Shown here: positions 15,716-22,196 of the stretch, piece by piece
Position numbering within the stretch: the first letter of the stretch is position 1
How the letters are laid out: each line of letters begins with the position of its first letter
Origin: Symbiodinium natans
Taxonomy: Eukaryota > Sar > Dinophyceae > Suessiales > Symbiodiniaceae
NCBI GenBank assembly: GCA_905221605.1
Contig: CAJNDS010002113.1
Span: forward strand, 717,501 to 740,000
Direction: 5' to 3'
Length of the DNA stretch: 22,500 bases
Notes under the pieces: generated by a model
Told to the model about the DNA's origin: nothing
Database searches by the model: none
What the model saw: the letters and a program-made list of their open reading frames with translations, nothing else
Made by a program: the position numbers and the translations under genes

Positions 15716-15817
15716 GCTTCCAATCCGCCAGAAACAAAACTTGGCTGCACGCCCAGGGAGACGTGGCCATTGCCGTGACTGAAAGCGAGGCTGGCGGCTT
15801 TCAATGTCAGCGTACAG
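15716..15817 (+). CDS. Candidate mini-exon, frame uncertain
   Basis: Acceptor TAAACCCAG|C and a GT donor GTACAG|GTCGAA enclose 102 bases. The longest frame (codons from 15717) reads FQSARNKTWLHAQGDVAIAV and on to GGFQCQRT. A second frame (LPIRQKQNLAARPGRRGH) is open only in the first part. Function unknown. Confidence 0.36.
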
Positions 15818-15904
15818 GTCGAAAAGCAAGTAGTGGCTTGATTTATGGTGCGCGGGGACGCTTTGCCTCAGCTGCCAAAATCCAGACCCCAAATCTCAAA
15901 CCGG

Positions 15905-15966
15905 TAGGCCCGAAAACCCCTAAGCCCTAAACCCCTCAAACACAACACCAACCCTAAACCCCCAAC
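15905..15966 (-). repeat. Degenerate C-strand telomere-like tract
   Basis: CCCCTAAGCCCTAAACCCCT followed by decayed units. Confidence 0.8.
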
Positions 15967-16024
15967 CCGTTGTGGTATTTCGAATTTCCCCCCAAAACAC
16001 CACAAACCACATTATGCCCACACG

Positions 16025-16208
16025 CCGCCATGGGACCCCCAAAAAGGGGACCCTATATGTCGGACAACCCCGCCATATGGGGGTTTACGAAAAAAGGGGA
16101 GCCCTAGAATAAAACCCAACTTGTAGGATTCCCTCGTCATCAGGACCCCAAGAAGGTATCCCCAATTTCGGACAACCCTAAACCCTAAACCCTAAACCCC
16201 CCATATGG
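16025..16208. repeat. Tandem repeat with CCATATGG / TCGGACAACCC, one copy carrying telomeric units
   Basis: Two copies of CCGCCAT..GGG..AAAAAGGGGA-CCCTA start at 16025 and 16071. TCGGACAACCC occurs at 16060 and 16168. The first is followed by CG then CCATATGG; the second by three TAAACCC units, one C, then CCATATGG at 16201. Confidence 0.75.
16178..16199 (-). repeat. Three telomere-like units inside a repeated motif
   Basis: (TAAACCC)3 lying between TCGGACAACCC and CCATATGG, which are only 2 bases apart in the sister copy at 16060-16080. Confidence 0.85.
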
Positions 16209-16212
16209 CAAG

Positions 16213-16323
16213 GACGCCAGCCACGCCAAGGCGCTCTCGCACACCGATTCGCGCCGATCTGATCTCCCCTCCAGTGAGAAGGAGGCGCACAGCTCCCCGC
16301 AAAGTTTGGGGGGTCCTTGTGAG
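16213..16323 (+). CDS. Candidate mini-exon, Ser/His-rich
   Basis: Acceptor TATGGCAAG|G and donor CTTGTGAG|GTTCTAGG enclose exactly 37 codons in phase 0, reading DASHAKALSHTDSRRSDLPS then SEKEAHSSPQSLGGPCE. An inner GC donor (AAGGAG|GCGCAC, exon end 16284) would give 24 codons, also phase 0. C-strand tract immediately left, G-strand tract immediately right. Function unknown. Confidence 0.58.
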
Positions 16324-16324
16324 G

Positions 16325-16373
16325 TTCTAGGGTTTAGGGTTTAGGGTTTAGGGTGTTCAAGGGTTTAGGAGCT
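16325..16373 (+). repeat. Short G-strand telomere-like tract
   Basis: Five TTTAGGG units beginning just after the proposed GT donor at 16324. Confidence 0.93.
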
Positions 16374-16413
16374 TTTATAGGGTTTTTAACGTAGAATTCC
16401 TGTTTGTTGGTAG

Positions 16414-16475
16414 GACGGAGCCTTGCTGACATTCAGGGGCACTCCTCCCCAGCCATCATTTCGAGAATTGTCCAG
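16414..16475 (+). CDS. Candidate mini-exon, unknown product
   Basis: A good acceptor TTCCTGTTTGTTGGTAG|G and donor ATTGTCCAG|GTGCAC. Two frames are open: RSLADIQGHSSPAIISRIVQ (codons from 16416) and DGALLTFRGTPPQPSFRELS (phase 0). The first ends on a codon boundary at the donor. A G-strand tract follows at 16491. Function unknown. Confidence 0.48.
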
Positions 16476-16490
16476 GTGCACGTCAACCCC

Positions 16491-16516
16491 GGGTTTAGGG
16501 TTTAGGGTTTAGGGGA
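16491..16516 (+). repeat. Short G-strand telomere-like tract
   Basis: Three to four TTTAGGG units. Confidence 0.92.
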
Positions 16517-16581
16517 CCACGCTAGGGTTGTTGGGGGATGGTAGGTTGTCCGGGGGAATTGGAATCAAACCCTAGACTACG

Positions 16582-16679
16582 AATTGCTTAAGAACCCCCC
16601 CAACAAAACAAATAGTCTTCCTTATATGGGTGATACAGGATTCTTCTTTTCTGTTTTTTGAGGGGGTTCTTAAGCAAAT
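16582..16679. mobile_element. Family D MITE-like element (D2)
   Basis: Ends AATTGCTTAAGAACCCCC and GGGGGTTCTTAAGCAAAT are 18-base inverted repeats with one mismatch. Second copy of the element at 13473-13602. CTAC/GTAG-type bases flank it, but no exact target duplication is seen. Confidence 0.8.
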
Positions 16680-16792
16680 AGTAGTAGAGTAGAGACCCCA
16701 AAGAAGCTTTCATAGTTTGCATCAACACCCCCGCCACGGCATGTATTGGAAGGAATTTCCCATTTTCCGTCATCTCTGTAAACCCTAGCCCT

Positions 16793-16892
16793 AAGGGTCA
16801 ATGTACCTCATTCTTATATACTTGGCCCATGTTCCCTCTAAAAGGAGGAGCTTTAAGGCCCAAGCATTGCCTATTTAGGTACATGGACCCTT
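16793..16892. mobile_element. Family C MITE-like element (C2)
   Basis: Ends AAGGGTCAATGTACCT and AGGTACATGGACCCTT are 16-base inverted repeats with one mismatch. Second copy of the element at 14801-14890, sharing CTTATATACTTGGCCC. Confidence 0.82.
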
Positions 16893-16994
16893 AAATTACA
16901 GCCCTAAACACCCAACTCATGCTGCATTGGCATGGCCTTATTTTCTCTAGCCGAGGTTTAAAGAATTGCCCCTCTGACCCTAGGAAAGCTACGT

Positions 16995-17113
16995 GGAGGT
17001 TCATGGGTACTTAAGAGTAGGGTTATAAGTACCCTAAATGAGGTTCTAGCCAGTCATAAATATAGTTGCCCTACGTATAACCCCACTTATAACTACCCAT
17101 GAACCTTCAAGTA
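16995..17113. mobile_element. Family B MITE-like element (B1), ending at a splice acceptor
   Basis: Ends GGAGGTTCATGGGTACTTA and AACTACCCATGAACCTTC are inverted repeats. Inner GTAGGGTTATAAG also inverts. The right end leads directly into AAGTATACCAG|G, an acceptor-like site, so the element may supply a 3' splice site. Confidence 0.78.
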
Positions 17114-17119
17114 TACCAG

Positions 17120-17150
17120 GGGATCATATGCTTGAGAGTCTTTGGCCGAG
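17120..17150 (+). CDS. Very short exon candidate after the B1 element
   Basis: After TATACCAG|G one frame (codons from 17122) reads DHMLESLWPR and a G-strand telomeric tract starts at 17154. About ten codons; too short to test. Confidence 0.22.
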
Positions 17151-17153
17151 GGG

Positions 17154-17190
17154 GGTTTAGGGTTTAGGGTTTAGGGTTTAGGGTTTAGTG
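17154..17190 (+). repeat. Short G-strand telomere-like tract
   Basis: Five TTTAGGG units. Confidence 0.93.
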
Positions 17191-17736
17191 TTGTGCAATC
17201 CTGCCCATTGTCCTAGTGTAGCTTGGCGAGTCGACCGTCTCAGCGAGCCCGAAGCTCTTGAAGGCTCGTCTATAGGAGTCGGGAGTTTCAGGATGAACAG
17301 GGTCTTCTTCTAAGCCTAAGCCGGTTTGTCTTAAGGGAATCTCGATGGTAGCCGGCTCTTAGGGGTCCATGGAGGTTGGGGGAGTCCCGAGCAGGGGTGA
17401 AGGCGTGCATACCTTACCGGCCCGAACCGGCCTATTTTTTTTTGTTTCGTGCACATGGCCGGACCCTTTGGCTCAAAAGCCTTCGAGTATTCCCTGCTCA
17501 GCTCTCGCTCCTCACTGGGCTTGTGGCGGGGCCCCAAGCCACGGTTTCACAGCTTCACGTACTGCACGGTTTTGGGTTTACAGACGCTGAGACTTGTAGT
17601 CGGAAGCACGCGGGGTGGTTCGAGCCTTGCAGCTTCCAGGGCTCTGCAAAGTCGTATAGGAAGCTATGCCGGTGTGTGTTTGTGTTCTACGTGTGCGTTT
17701 TTGTCCCTGGATACTCTGAATGGAACCAGGTTGCAG
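17191..17736. other. Region with overlapping plus-strand ORFs, unassigned
   Basis: Two long plus frames (17376-17801 and 17449-17856) and a minus frame (17331-17537) overlap here with no recognisable domain. The 17449 frame runs into the exon candidate at 17737, so part of this stretch may be coding. Confidence 0.35.
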
Positions 17737-17829
17737 CTGGCCGCTCAGAATGTCCTTATCTCAGTGACTGCAGAGGGCCTTCGTCAGCCGCAACGCCGTG
17801 AAGAGTTCCAGTTGCGGGGTGTGCCACAG
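17737..17829 (+). CDS. Candidate exon, possibly terminal
   Basis: Acceptor CCAGGTTGCAG|C. The phase-0 frame reads LAAQNVLISVTAEGLRQPQR then REEFQLRGVPQ. A GA donor (GCCACAG|GAGTTC) at 17829 closes 31 codons; read further, the frame ends at TAA 17854-17856 and could be a gene end. The frame is also open upstream. Composition is strongly protein-like. Function unknown. Confidence 0.52.
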
Positions 17830-17949
17830 GAGTTCCCTGGACCCCTGCCCCTCTAAACCTCTCACTAGGAGGAAGTTGAGATAGATCTCGGTTTTGCAGA
17901 GCTACTTCCTGTCGCTCTTTTTTTCTTGTTTTTTTTGGGGGGGGGAGCA

Positions 17950-17978
17950 CCCTAAACCCTAAACCCCAAACCCTAAAG
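17950..17978 (-). repeat. Short C-strand telomere-like tract
   Basis: Four CCCTAAA/CCCCAAA units, upstream of the acceptor at 18005. Confidence 0.9.
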
Positions 17979-18005
17979 GGATCATAGACGGAGAGAGCGG
18001 CTCAG

Positions 18006-18092
18006 GGGTTCTCTGAAGTGCGTGCCAAGCGTGGTGCTTATGAGCAACCAAACGTGGGGAGGTTCTGCGCCTGCTGTCAGAACGACGAGAAG
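18006..18092 (+). CDS. Candidate mini-exon, 29 codons with CxCC motif, followed by poly-G
   Basis: Acceptor GAGCGGCTCAG|G and a GC donor GAGAAG|GCGGGG enclose exactly 29 codons in phase 0, reading GFSEVRAKRGAYEQPNVGRF then CACCQNDEK. The intron would begin GC followed at once by 73 G. The short CACC cluster could bind metal but is too small to assign. Confidence 0.63.
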
Positions 18093-18093
18093 G

Positions 18094-18094
<1 letters not shown>

Positions 18095-18167
<73 letters not shown>
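18095..18167 (+). repeat. Poly-G run of 73 bases
   Basis: Seventy-three uninterrupted G starting 2 bases after the exon candidate. Length may be inaccurate in the assembly. It makes poly-Gly ORFs that are artefacts. Confidence 0.93.
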
Positions 18168-18169
<2 letters not shown>

Positions 18170-18276
18170 TGGGGTTCAGGGCGGGGTTCGGGGTTTGGGG
18201 GGGTAAGCTACACGAGGGACCCTCCAGCCCCTACCAGGAGTTCCCTCCTTCTGCTTAAAATCTGGCCTCTGGAGGC

Positions 18277-18391
18277 CCCCTAAACCCTAAACTCTATAGG
18301 GTTTAGGGTTTAGGGTTTAGGGTTTAGGGTTTAGGGTTTAGGGTTTAGGGTTTAGGGTTTAGGGTTTAGGGTTTAGGGTTTAGGGTTTGGC
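18277..18391. repeat. Back-to-back telomere-like junction, (CCCTAAA)2-ACTCTA-(TAGGGTT)n
   Basis: Two C-strand units join, with only a few bases between, about 13 perfect G-strand units. The orientation is that of two chromosome ends facing outward, not of an end-to-end fusion. Confidence 0.94.
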
Positions 18392-18443
18392 CCAAGTGCA
18401 CCCCCAGCGGAAGCCTGAAAACCTGTTTTTGTCCAGCAAGCTT

Positions 18444-18464
18444 TTAGGGTTTAGGGTTTAGGAT
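18444..18464 (+). repeat. Very short G-strand telomere-like tract
   Basis: Three TTTAGGG-like units following AAGC. Confidence 0.85.
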
Positions 18465-18760
18465 TGATCGTTCTGTTACCCCGAGAAAGAGAACATGCCA
18501 TGATAAAGGCAACAGAAGCCGTAACCATAATTCCAGAAAGTCTGTTGCTCGGGTGTTCGACTCTACACGCGAGAGCCTTCCATGAGAAAGGCCCTTCGAC
18601 TCAGAAGACCCCACGAGAAGCTTTAAACATATTTGTTCAAGAACATTTCTCACTCAGATACTATTCTAGACTCGACAAAATATTCCGCGACAAAGGCCCT
18701 TCGGCCACACGACGGAAACCTTGCATGTGACTTCTAGAGCAGTTGTTGCTCGGATCCTGA
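18465..18760. other. AT-richer block with internal direct repeats
   Basis: AAAGGCCCTTCG occurs at 18587-18598 and 18692-18703; GTTGCTCGG at 18544 and 18745. A plus ORF of 88 codons (18464-18730) and a minus ORF both cross it. Lower GC than its surroundings. Possibly an unrecognised element; no domain seen. Confidence 0.4.
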
Positions 18761-18922
18761 AACATTCGGCATGAGCATTTGGTTTGACTGGTTTGGCTTT
18801 GGCTGACGCTGGTTTCACTTTGCTGTGTTGGCCGTAAGAGGTGTTTGGGGCTGAGCATACCACTGCATCCAGCTGACCTGCAATGACACCCTAAACCCTA
18901 AGCCCTACCATAGAACCCAACA

Positions 18923-18988
18923 CCTTTTTTTGCAGGTTACCTAAGAGTCCTATGAGGGGTGTTAGAGTATTAGCCTGCCAAAAAAAGT
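18923..18988. repeat. Short inverted repeat (family G)
   Basis: CCTTTTTTTGCAGG on the left pairs with GCCTGCCAAAAAAAG on the right around a 40-base loop. Single copy seen. Confidence 0.45.
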
Positions 18989-19023
18989 AGGTCATGGTTT
19001 CTTACATGGTATGCCTTACCCTA

Positions 19024-19107
19024 GGGCTCCAAGTATACCAAAAAACAACCTACATTGGGGTCTAAAGTCTAGAACACATACCTACTTTGGGCTATTTGGA
19101 GCCTTGG
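19024..19107. mobile_element. Family F MITE-like inverted repeat
   Basis: GGGCTCCAAGTATACC on the left and ATTTGGAGCCTTGG on the right are imperfect inverted repeats, with CAACCTACATTGGGG / CCTACTTTGGG further in. About 20 bases before the next acceptor. One copy only. Confidence 0.5.
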
Positions 19108-19126
19108 GGTTCATAAGCTGCGACAG

Positions 19127-19186
19127 GTAGAGATCGCGGAAGTCACGGCCACGCCGGTGCTGCCCAGAGATCCACCTCCGGACATG
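19127..19186 (+). CDS. Candidate mini-exon, 20 codons
   Basis: Acceptor GCTGCGACAG|G and donor GGACATG|GTGGGAG enclose exactly 20 codons in phase 0, reading VEIAEVTATPVLPRDPPPDM. A G-strand telomeric tract follows at 19202. The Pro-rich end suggests a linker. Function unknown. Confidence 0.6.
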
Positions 19187-19201
19187 GTGGGAGGGGGGGT
19201 G

Positions 19202-19268
19202 TTAGGGTTTAGGGTTAGGGTTTAGGGTTTAGGGTTTAGGGTTTAGGTTCTAGGGTTTAGGGTTGAGG
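19202..19268 (+). repeat. Interstitial telomere-like tract, G-strand
   Basis: About nine TTTAGGG units, starting 16 bases after a proposed donor. Confidence 0.94.
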
Positions 19269-19349
19269 GGTTGAAAAGGCTTAGGGCACGGAGTTTTGGG
19301 GGTTGGGGTCCATAGGTTTTCTTTCGGATAACCGTACGGAACCCCAAAG

Positions 19350-19413
19350 TTAGAGCTGACGGAGGCCGAGTTCGAGAATGATTGGACGGTGCCATCCGCA
19401 AACTTTTACAGAG
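19350..19413 (+). CDS. Candidate mini-exon, acidic
   Basis: Acceptor GAACCCCAAAG|T. The phase-0 frame reads LELTEAEFENDWTVPSANFY. Donors: GT at 19389 (GGACG|GTGCC, 13 codons, phase 0) or GC at 19414 (CAGAG|GCTTAT), where the family-H element starts. Function unknown. Confidence 0.5.
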
Positions 19414-19418
19414 GCTTA

Positions 19419-19521
19419 TGCTGCTATATCCCCCTTGGGTATTATTTGTTTTTTATTTATATAAAACTCTAAGAGGATATTGAACAGATTTTTCTTAAGG
19501 TTCTAAGGGGAGTATAGGCTG
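19419..19521. mobile_element. Family H inverted-repeat element (H2)
   Basis: Left GCTGCTATATCCCCCTTGG and right TAAGGGGAGTATAGGCTGG are imperfect inverted repeats around an AT-rich centre. The right end matches that of the element at 1924-2002. It lies immediately after an exon candidate. Confidence 0.5.
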
Positions 19522-19544
19522 GGGATGCTCGAAATCTCGTGCAG

Positions 19545-19740
19545 CGACCATGAAGCTCAACCATTGGCTTCTTCGGGGTGTCTATGTTGCAAGCCTCCCG
19601 GCATGGACGTGCGCAGGCGCCCGCGAACGCTCCTGGTGCGTCTTGAGATTGTCACGCAGCGGTATTGTCCGGAAAGGCTGCCTTGCTTCCAAATGTCCAA
19701 ATGCAGTGGGCTGCCAGCAGATGCGAACCGCATTCGCCGC
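19545..19740 (+). CDS. Open segment of about 65 codons in two frames, possible exon
   Basis: After CTCGTGCAG|C two plus frames are open to the telomeric tract. One has an ATG in good context (GACCATGAAG at 19550) reading MKLNHWLLRGVYVASLPAWT, signal-peptide-like, then Cys-rich sequence ending CPNAVGCQQMRTAFAAN. The other reads HEAQPLASSGCLCCKPPG. The frame cannot be chosen. Confidence 0.36.
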
Positions 19741-19742
19741 CA

Positions 19743-19848
19743 ACCCTAAACCCTAAACCCTAAACCCTAAACCCTAAACCCTAAACCCTAAACCCTAAAC
19801 CCTAAACCCTAAACCCTAAACCCTAAAAACCCTAAACCCTAAACCCTT
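19743..19848 (-). repeat. Interstitial telomere-like tract, C-strand
   Basis: Fifteen CCCTAAA units, almost perfect, with one AAAA slip. Confidence 0.96.
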
Positions 19849-20278
19849 CCTGCAAGATCGAAGCCGTCCAAGGCAGAGCCTGGTCATGACCGCCACCTGC
19901 CTTCTGATGGTAAAAGCCCCAAAACTCTACGAACCACAAAGCATCGCGAAGAGAACTGTGTTGTACCTGGCTTTTTGTAGGGGCCTCCTCTATAAAAGTC
20001 AATTTTGGTTGGGTTATTCAGGACACCCTGTCTGGTTGGGGGGTGCGCGGCGGGATCCTGAATTAAGTCAAATCGTCCGGGCGCCGTAAGAAAATGCCAC
20101 ACGCCGCGCCTTTAAAAAAGATTGCCGGGCATCTTTGCCCCCTTTAAACTCCACCCAATTAAAATCATGTAACCCCCGAACCCGTGTAAAGATGAGCACA
20201 TCCAGCCTCGGCTGTTCACGGGCGGGCGGGGGCCCAACACTTTAAACAGGGTACAACGTTAAGGAGTCTGCTTGAATG
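19849..20278. other. Unassigned unique sequence
   Basis: Short ORFs on both strands (19886-20089 plus, 19884-20102 minus), no exon-like borders or domain recognised. Confidence 0.4.
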
Positions 20279-20301
20279 CTCTCTCTCTCTCTCTCTTTCT
20301 T

Positions 20302-20331
<30 letters not shown>
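20279..20331 (+). repeat. TC microsatellite
   Basis: (TC)n with a TTTC interruption, 53 bases. The Ser/Leu ORF crossing it is an artefact. Confidence 0.95.
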
Positions 20332-20336
<5 letters not shown>

Positions 20337-20417
20337 CGTTCACGGTCGCTGTTGTCCGCGCGTGCCTTCTACACGGATTCTACACCCTAGTCTGCGTATC
20401 GGGCATGGATGGCTCAG

Positions 20418-20549
20418 CGCATGCACATAGCACCCAGCGCTCTTCAGCGCGAGGAGCCGAAGGAAGAGGTGAAGAAGGCCCGACATATGCGGATCCAGAG
20501 ACAACATTTGGCTTCAGCTGAGTGTTGTAGTCCCAAGCAAGCACGCGAG
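20418..20549 (+). CDS. Candidate exon, 44 codons, charged helical
   Basis: Acceptor GATGGCTCAG|C and donor CACGCGAG|GTCTGT enclose exactly 44 codons in phase 0. It reads RMHIAPSALQREEPKEEVKK then ARHMRIQRQHLASAE, Glu/Lys/Arg-rich and likely helical or coiled coil. Inner donors (GAAGAG|GTGAAG at 20470) would shorten it in the same phase. Function unknown. Confidence 0.52.
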
Positions 20550-20667
20550 GTCTGTAGATTCGCATCCACGTTGGATGCTAGGGTCCGGACAGTAGCCTTC
20601 CATCCCGAACCCTAGCACAACCCGAGATCTAAGCCCCTTGAGATCTAAGCCCCTTCGCACCTCTAAG

Positions 20668-20730
20668 CGCTGTTGTTGCGAGGAGAAACCGCTGGCGCAA
20701 CAGAATCTCAAGTACACTGCAAAGATCTCG
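20668..20730 (+). CDS. Candidate mini-exon, 21 codons
   Basis: Acceptor CACCTCTAAG|C. The phase-0 frame reads RCCCEEKPLAQQNLKYTAKI then S. The GT donor ATCTCG|GTGAAG closes 21 codons; a GC donor (GTGAAG|GCGTGG) would add two codons, also in phase 0. Function unknown. Confidence 0.5.
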
Positions 20731-20812
20731 GTGAAGGCGTGGGCCCACAAAAAAGGCATGCGCCCCCGGCGCCCCGCCCCCGACCCGCCCCGCCCTGTGC
20801 CCCGCCCGCCTT

Positions 20813-20870
20813 CAACCCTGACCCTTACTCCCTGCATCCTGAACCTAAACCCTCATCCCACACCCCCAAC
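20813..20870 (-). repeat. Degenerate C-strand telomere-like sequence
   Basis: ACCCTGACCCTTACTCCCTG, CCTGAACCTAAACCCTCATC: weak, decayed units. Confidence 0.55.
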
Positions 20871-21169
20871 CTAGAGATGCACAAAGGTTTCAGTAGCTTT
20901 TGGCAGCTATAGTTACAGAACATATATAGCTAACATGAATACAGACATGTGCATACAGGAGCATGGGCTATTGGCTTATCCGTATGATACTGTTTGCCCG
21001 AAGTCATATGTCTACCCGTCTTTGTCTACGCTTGGTACAAGATACTAGACATTAGAGACTATGCACTCTACGTCATGTACTCTCTACTGTCTACTCGCGA
21101 TATGGCACGCCACCGTGTAGTGTACGTAAGACTGTGGCATTGTCCTGTGACCCCGGAAGCCCTCAACAG
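20871..21169. other. Unassigned AT-richer sequence
   Basis: No telomeric tract, no clear inverted repeat. Short plus ORF 20994-21215 without features. Confidence 0.4.
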
Positions 21170-21244
21170 GGCCACACTTCTTTGGGCATCGAAGTCGACC
21201 TCACGGACGAGGTGAAAGGCCCCATGATCACGCAAGTGAACCAG
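21170..21244 (+). CDS. Candidate mini-exon, 25 codons
   Basis: Acceptor CCCTCAACAG|G and a GC donor GAACCAG|GCCTGA enclose exactly 25 codons in phase 0, reading GHTSLGIEVDLTDEVKGPMI then TQVNQ. Unspliced, the frame ends after one more residue at TGA 21248, so this could also be a terminal exon. A GT donor inside (GACGAG|GTGAAA) also keeps phase 0. Function unknown. Confidence 0.58.
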
Positions 21245-21745
21245 GCCTGATCCGGGGGTTCTCAAGCAGGAGTATAGAAGCCTCGGGGCTCTGATTTCAG
21301 CAGCTGGAATGGTGGGACTTGAAGGATCTGGACTTGCTGGCCGTTAGATCAAGCTTATCATCGCTTGCAACACCCTTTGTGGTTGCTCAGTTGGTCGGGA
21401 GTTTCGGGGGTGGCGGGGAGGGCGGTAGGTGGGGAAGGGGCGTGTGCTCACCCCCCCCCCCCCCCCCCTTCTTCCCCTTTCTGCCCCCCCACCCTTTCGT
21501 TCGCGGGTCCGGAGAATTTAAATTTTTCAAGGTGAACCTTAAGTCTAGTGGAGTTCTGAAGCTTTGGAACCTCTTTGCAAGCCCCCAGTTCCTTTCCTGC
21601 CCCTTGAAGCACACAGCCAGGATCAGCATCCCCGAACATCCCTGCCTTCCCTGAGAGTAGGTGGTAGCAGAACTTGAACAAAACCCAAAAGGCCTCTATT
21701 GATTCTCTGCCTTGCCCTAAGTCCCTATATCAACTCCAAACCCAG
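21245..21745. other. Intron-like sequence with poly-C
   Basis: An 18-base poly-C at 21451-21468 and G-rich flank (21404-21441). ORFs on both strands cross it without domains. The last 30 bases form an A/C-rich lead to the acceptor at 21745. Confidence 0.45.
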
Positions 21746-21802
21746 CAGGGCGCTGTGAAGAGCTTCAACGACAAGTACCCCGAGCAGGACGTGGCAGCCA
21801 GG
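21746..21802 (+). CDS. Candidate mini-exon, 19 codons
   Basis: Acceptor CCAAACCCAG|C and donor GCCAGG|GTTTATAGG enclose exactly 19 codons in phase 0, reading QGAVKSFNDKYPEQDVAAR. A tandem AG (CAGCAG) makes the start shiftable by one codon. G-rich sequence follows at 21834-21865. Function unknown. Confidence 0.58.
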
Positions 21803-21833
21803 GTTTATAGGTTTTTGTTGATTTTTGCTTTTT

Positions 21834-21865
21834 GGGGGGGTGGGGGGGGGGGTGGGGGGTGGGGT
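21834..21865 (+). repeat. G-rich tract
   Basis: Runs of 8, 11 and 6 G interrupted by T, followed by decayed telomere-like words. Confidence 0.9.
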
Positions 21866-21991
21866 TAGACCCTCTAACCCTGAACCTGAAACACGGACTT
21901 AGGCTTCGGTGTTTAGGGTTGAGGTTGACGTACTGCGTGAGGGCTGGGAGGCAAGTCAATGCCATCTAAAGCGCTGACTTTTTTGTCCCAG

Positions 21992-22196
21992 GAGTCTCAT
22001 GTCTTCCAGCATGGGCTACTAGGCCCTATAGTCCTTATAATCAACCCTATAAAGGGCCTTTGTAAGGGGTTTTCGGGTATACTAGCCCATGCTGGTTGGG
22101 TTTGGGGCGGCTTAGGCAGCTTTGGTTTGTCCGAGTTCGGGCCTCGCGGTGCCCCGTTTCAGGGGTTGACACGGCCACCTTGGGGTCCTCGAACTG
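21992..22196 (+). CDS. Possible exon pair interrupted by the E2 introner
   Basis: A strong acceptor TTTTTTGTCCCAG|G opens a phase-0 frame ESHVF that runs into the E2 element after 15 bases. Removing 22009-22109 as a GC-AG intron (TTCCA|GCATGG ... GGCTTAG|G) gives ESHVFQQLWFVRVRASRC and on to a TGA at 22194-22196. Left unspliced, the frame also stays open through E2, so the case rests on analogy with the E1 element at 3136-3248. Confidence 0.38.
22006..22095 (-). mobile_element. Introner-family element (E2)
   Basis: A 90-base element with perfect 13-base terminal inverted repeats CCAGCATGGGCTA / TAGCCCATGCTGG. In reverse complement it aligns along its length with intron 1 of the Ubl gene: both share CATGGGCTA at the start, GGGTTGATTAT inside, and AGCCCAT near the end. 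Confidence 0.82.

Noticed and set aside
18018-18258. Poly-glycine proteins
   Set aside because: Translation of a 73-base G run. Only the upstream part at 18006-18092 is plausible coding sequence.
20813-20870. Proline-rich exon
   Set aside because: The Pro/Asn/Leu pattern comes from decayed CCCTAAA units and C-rich DNA.
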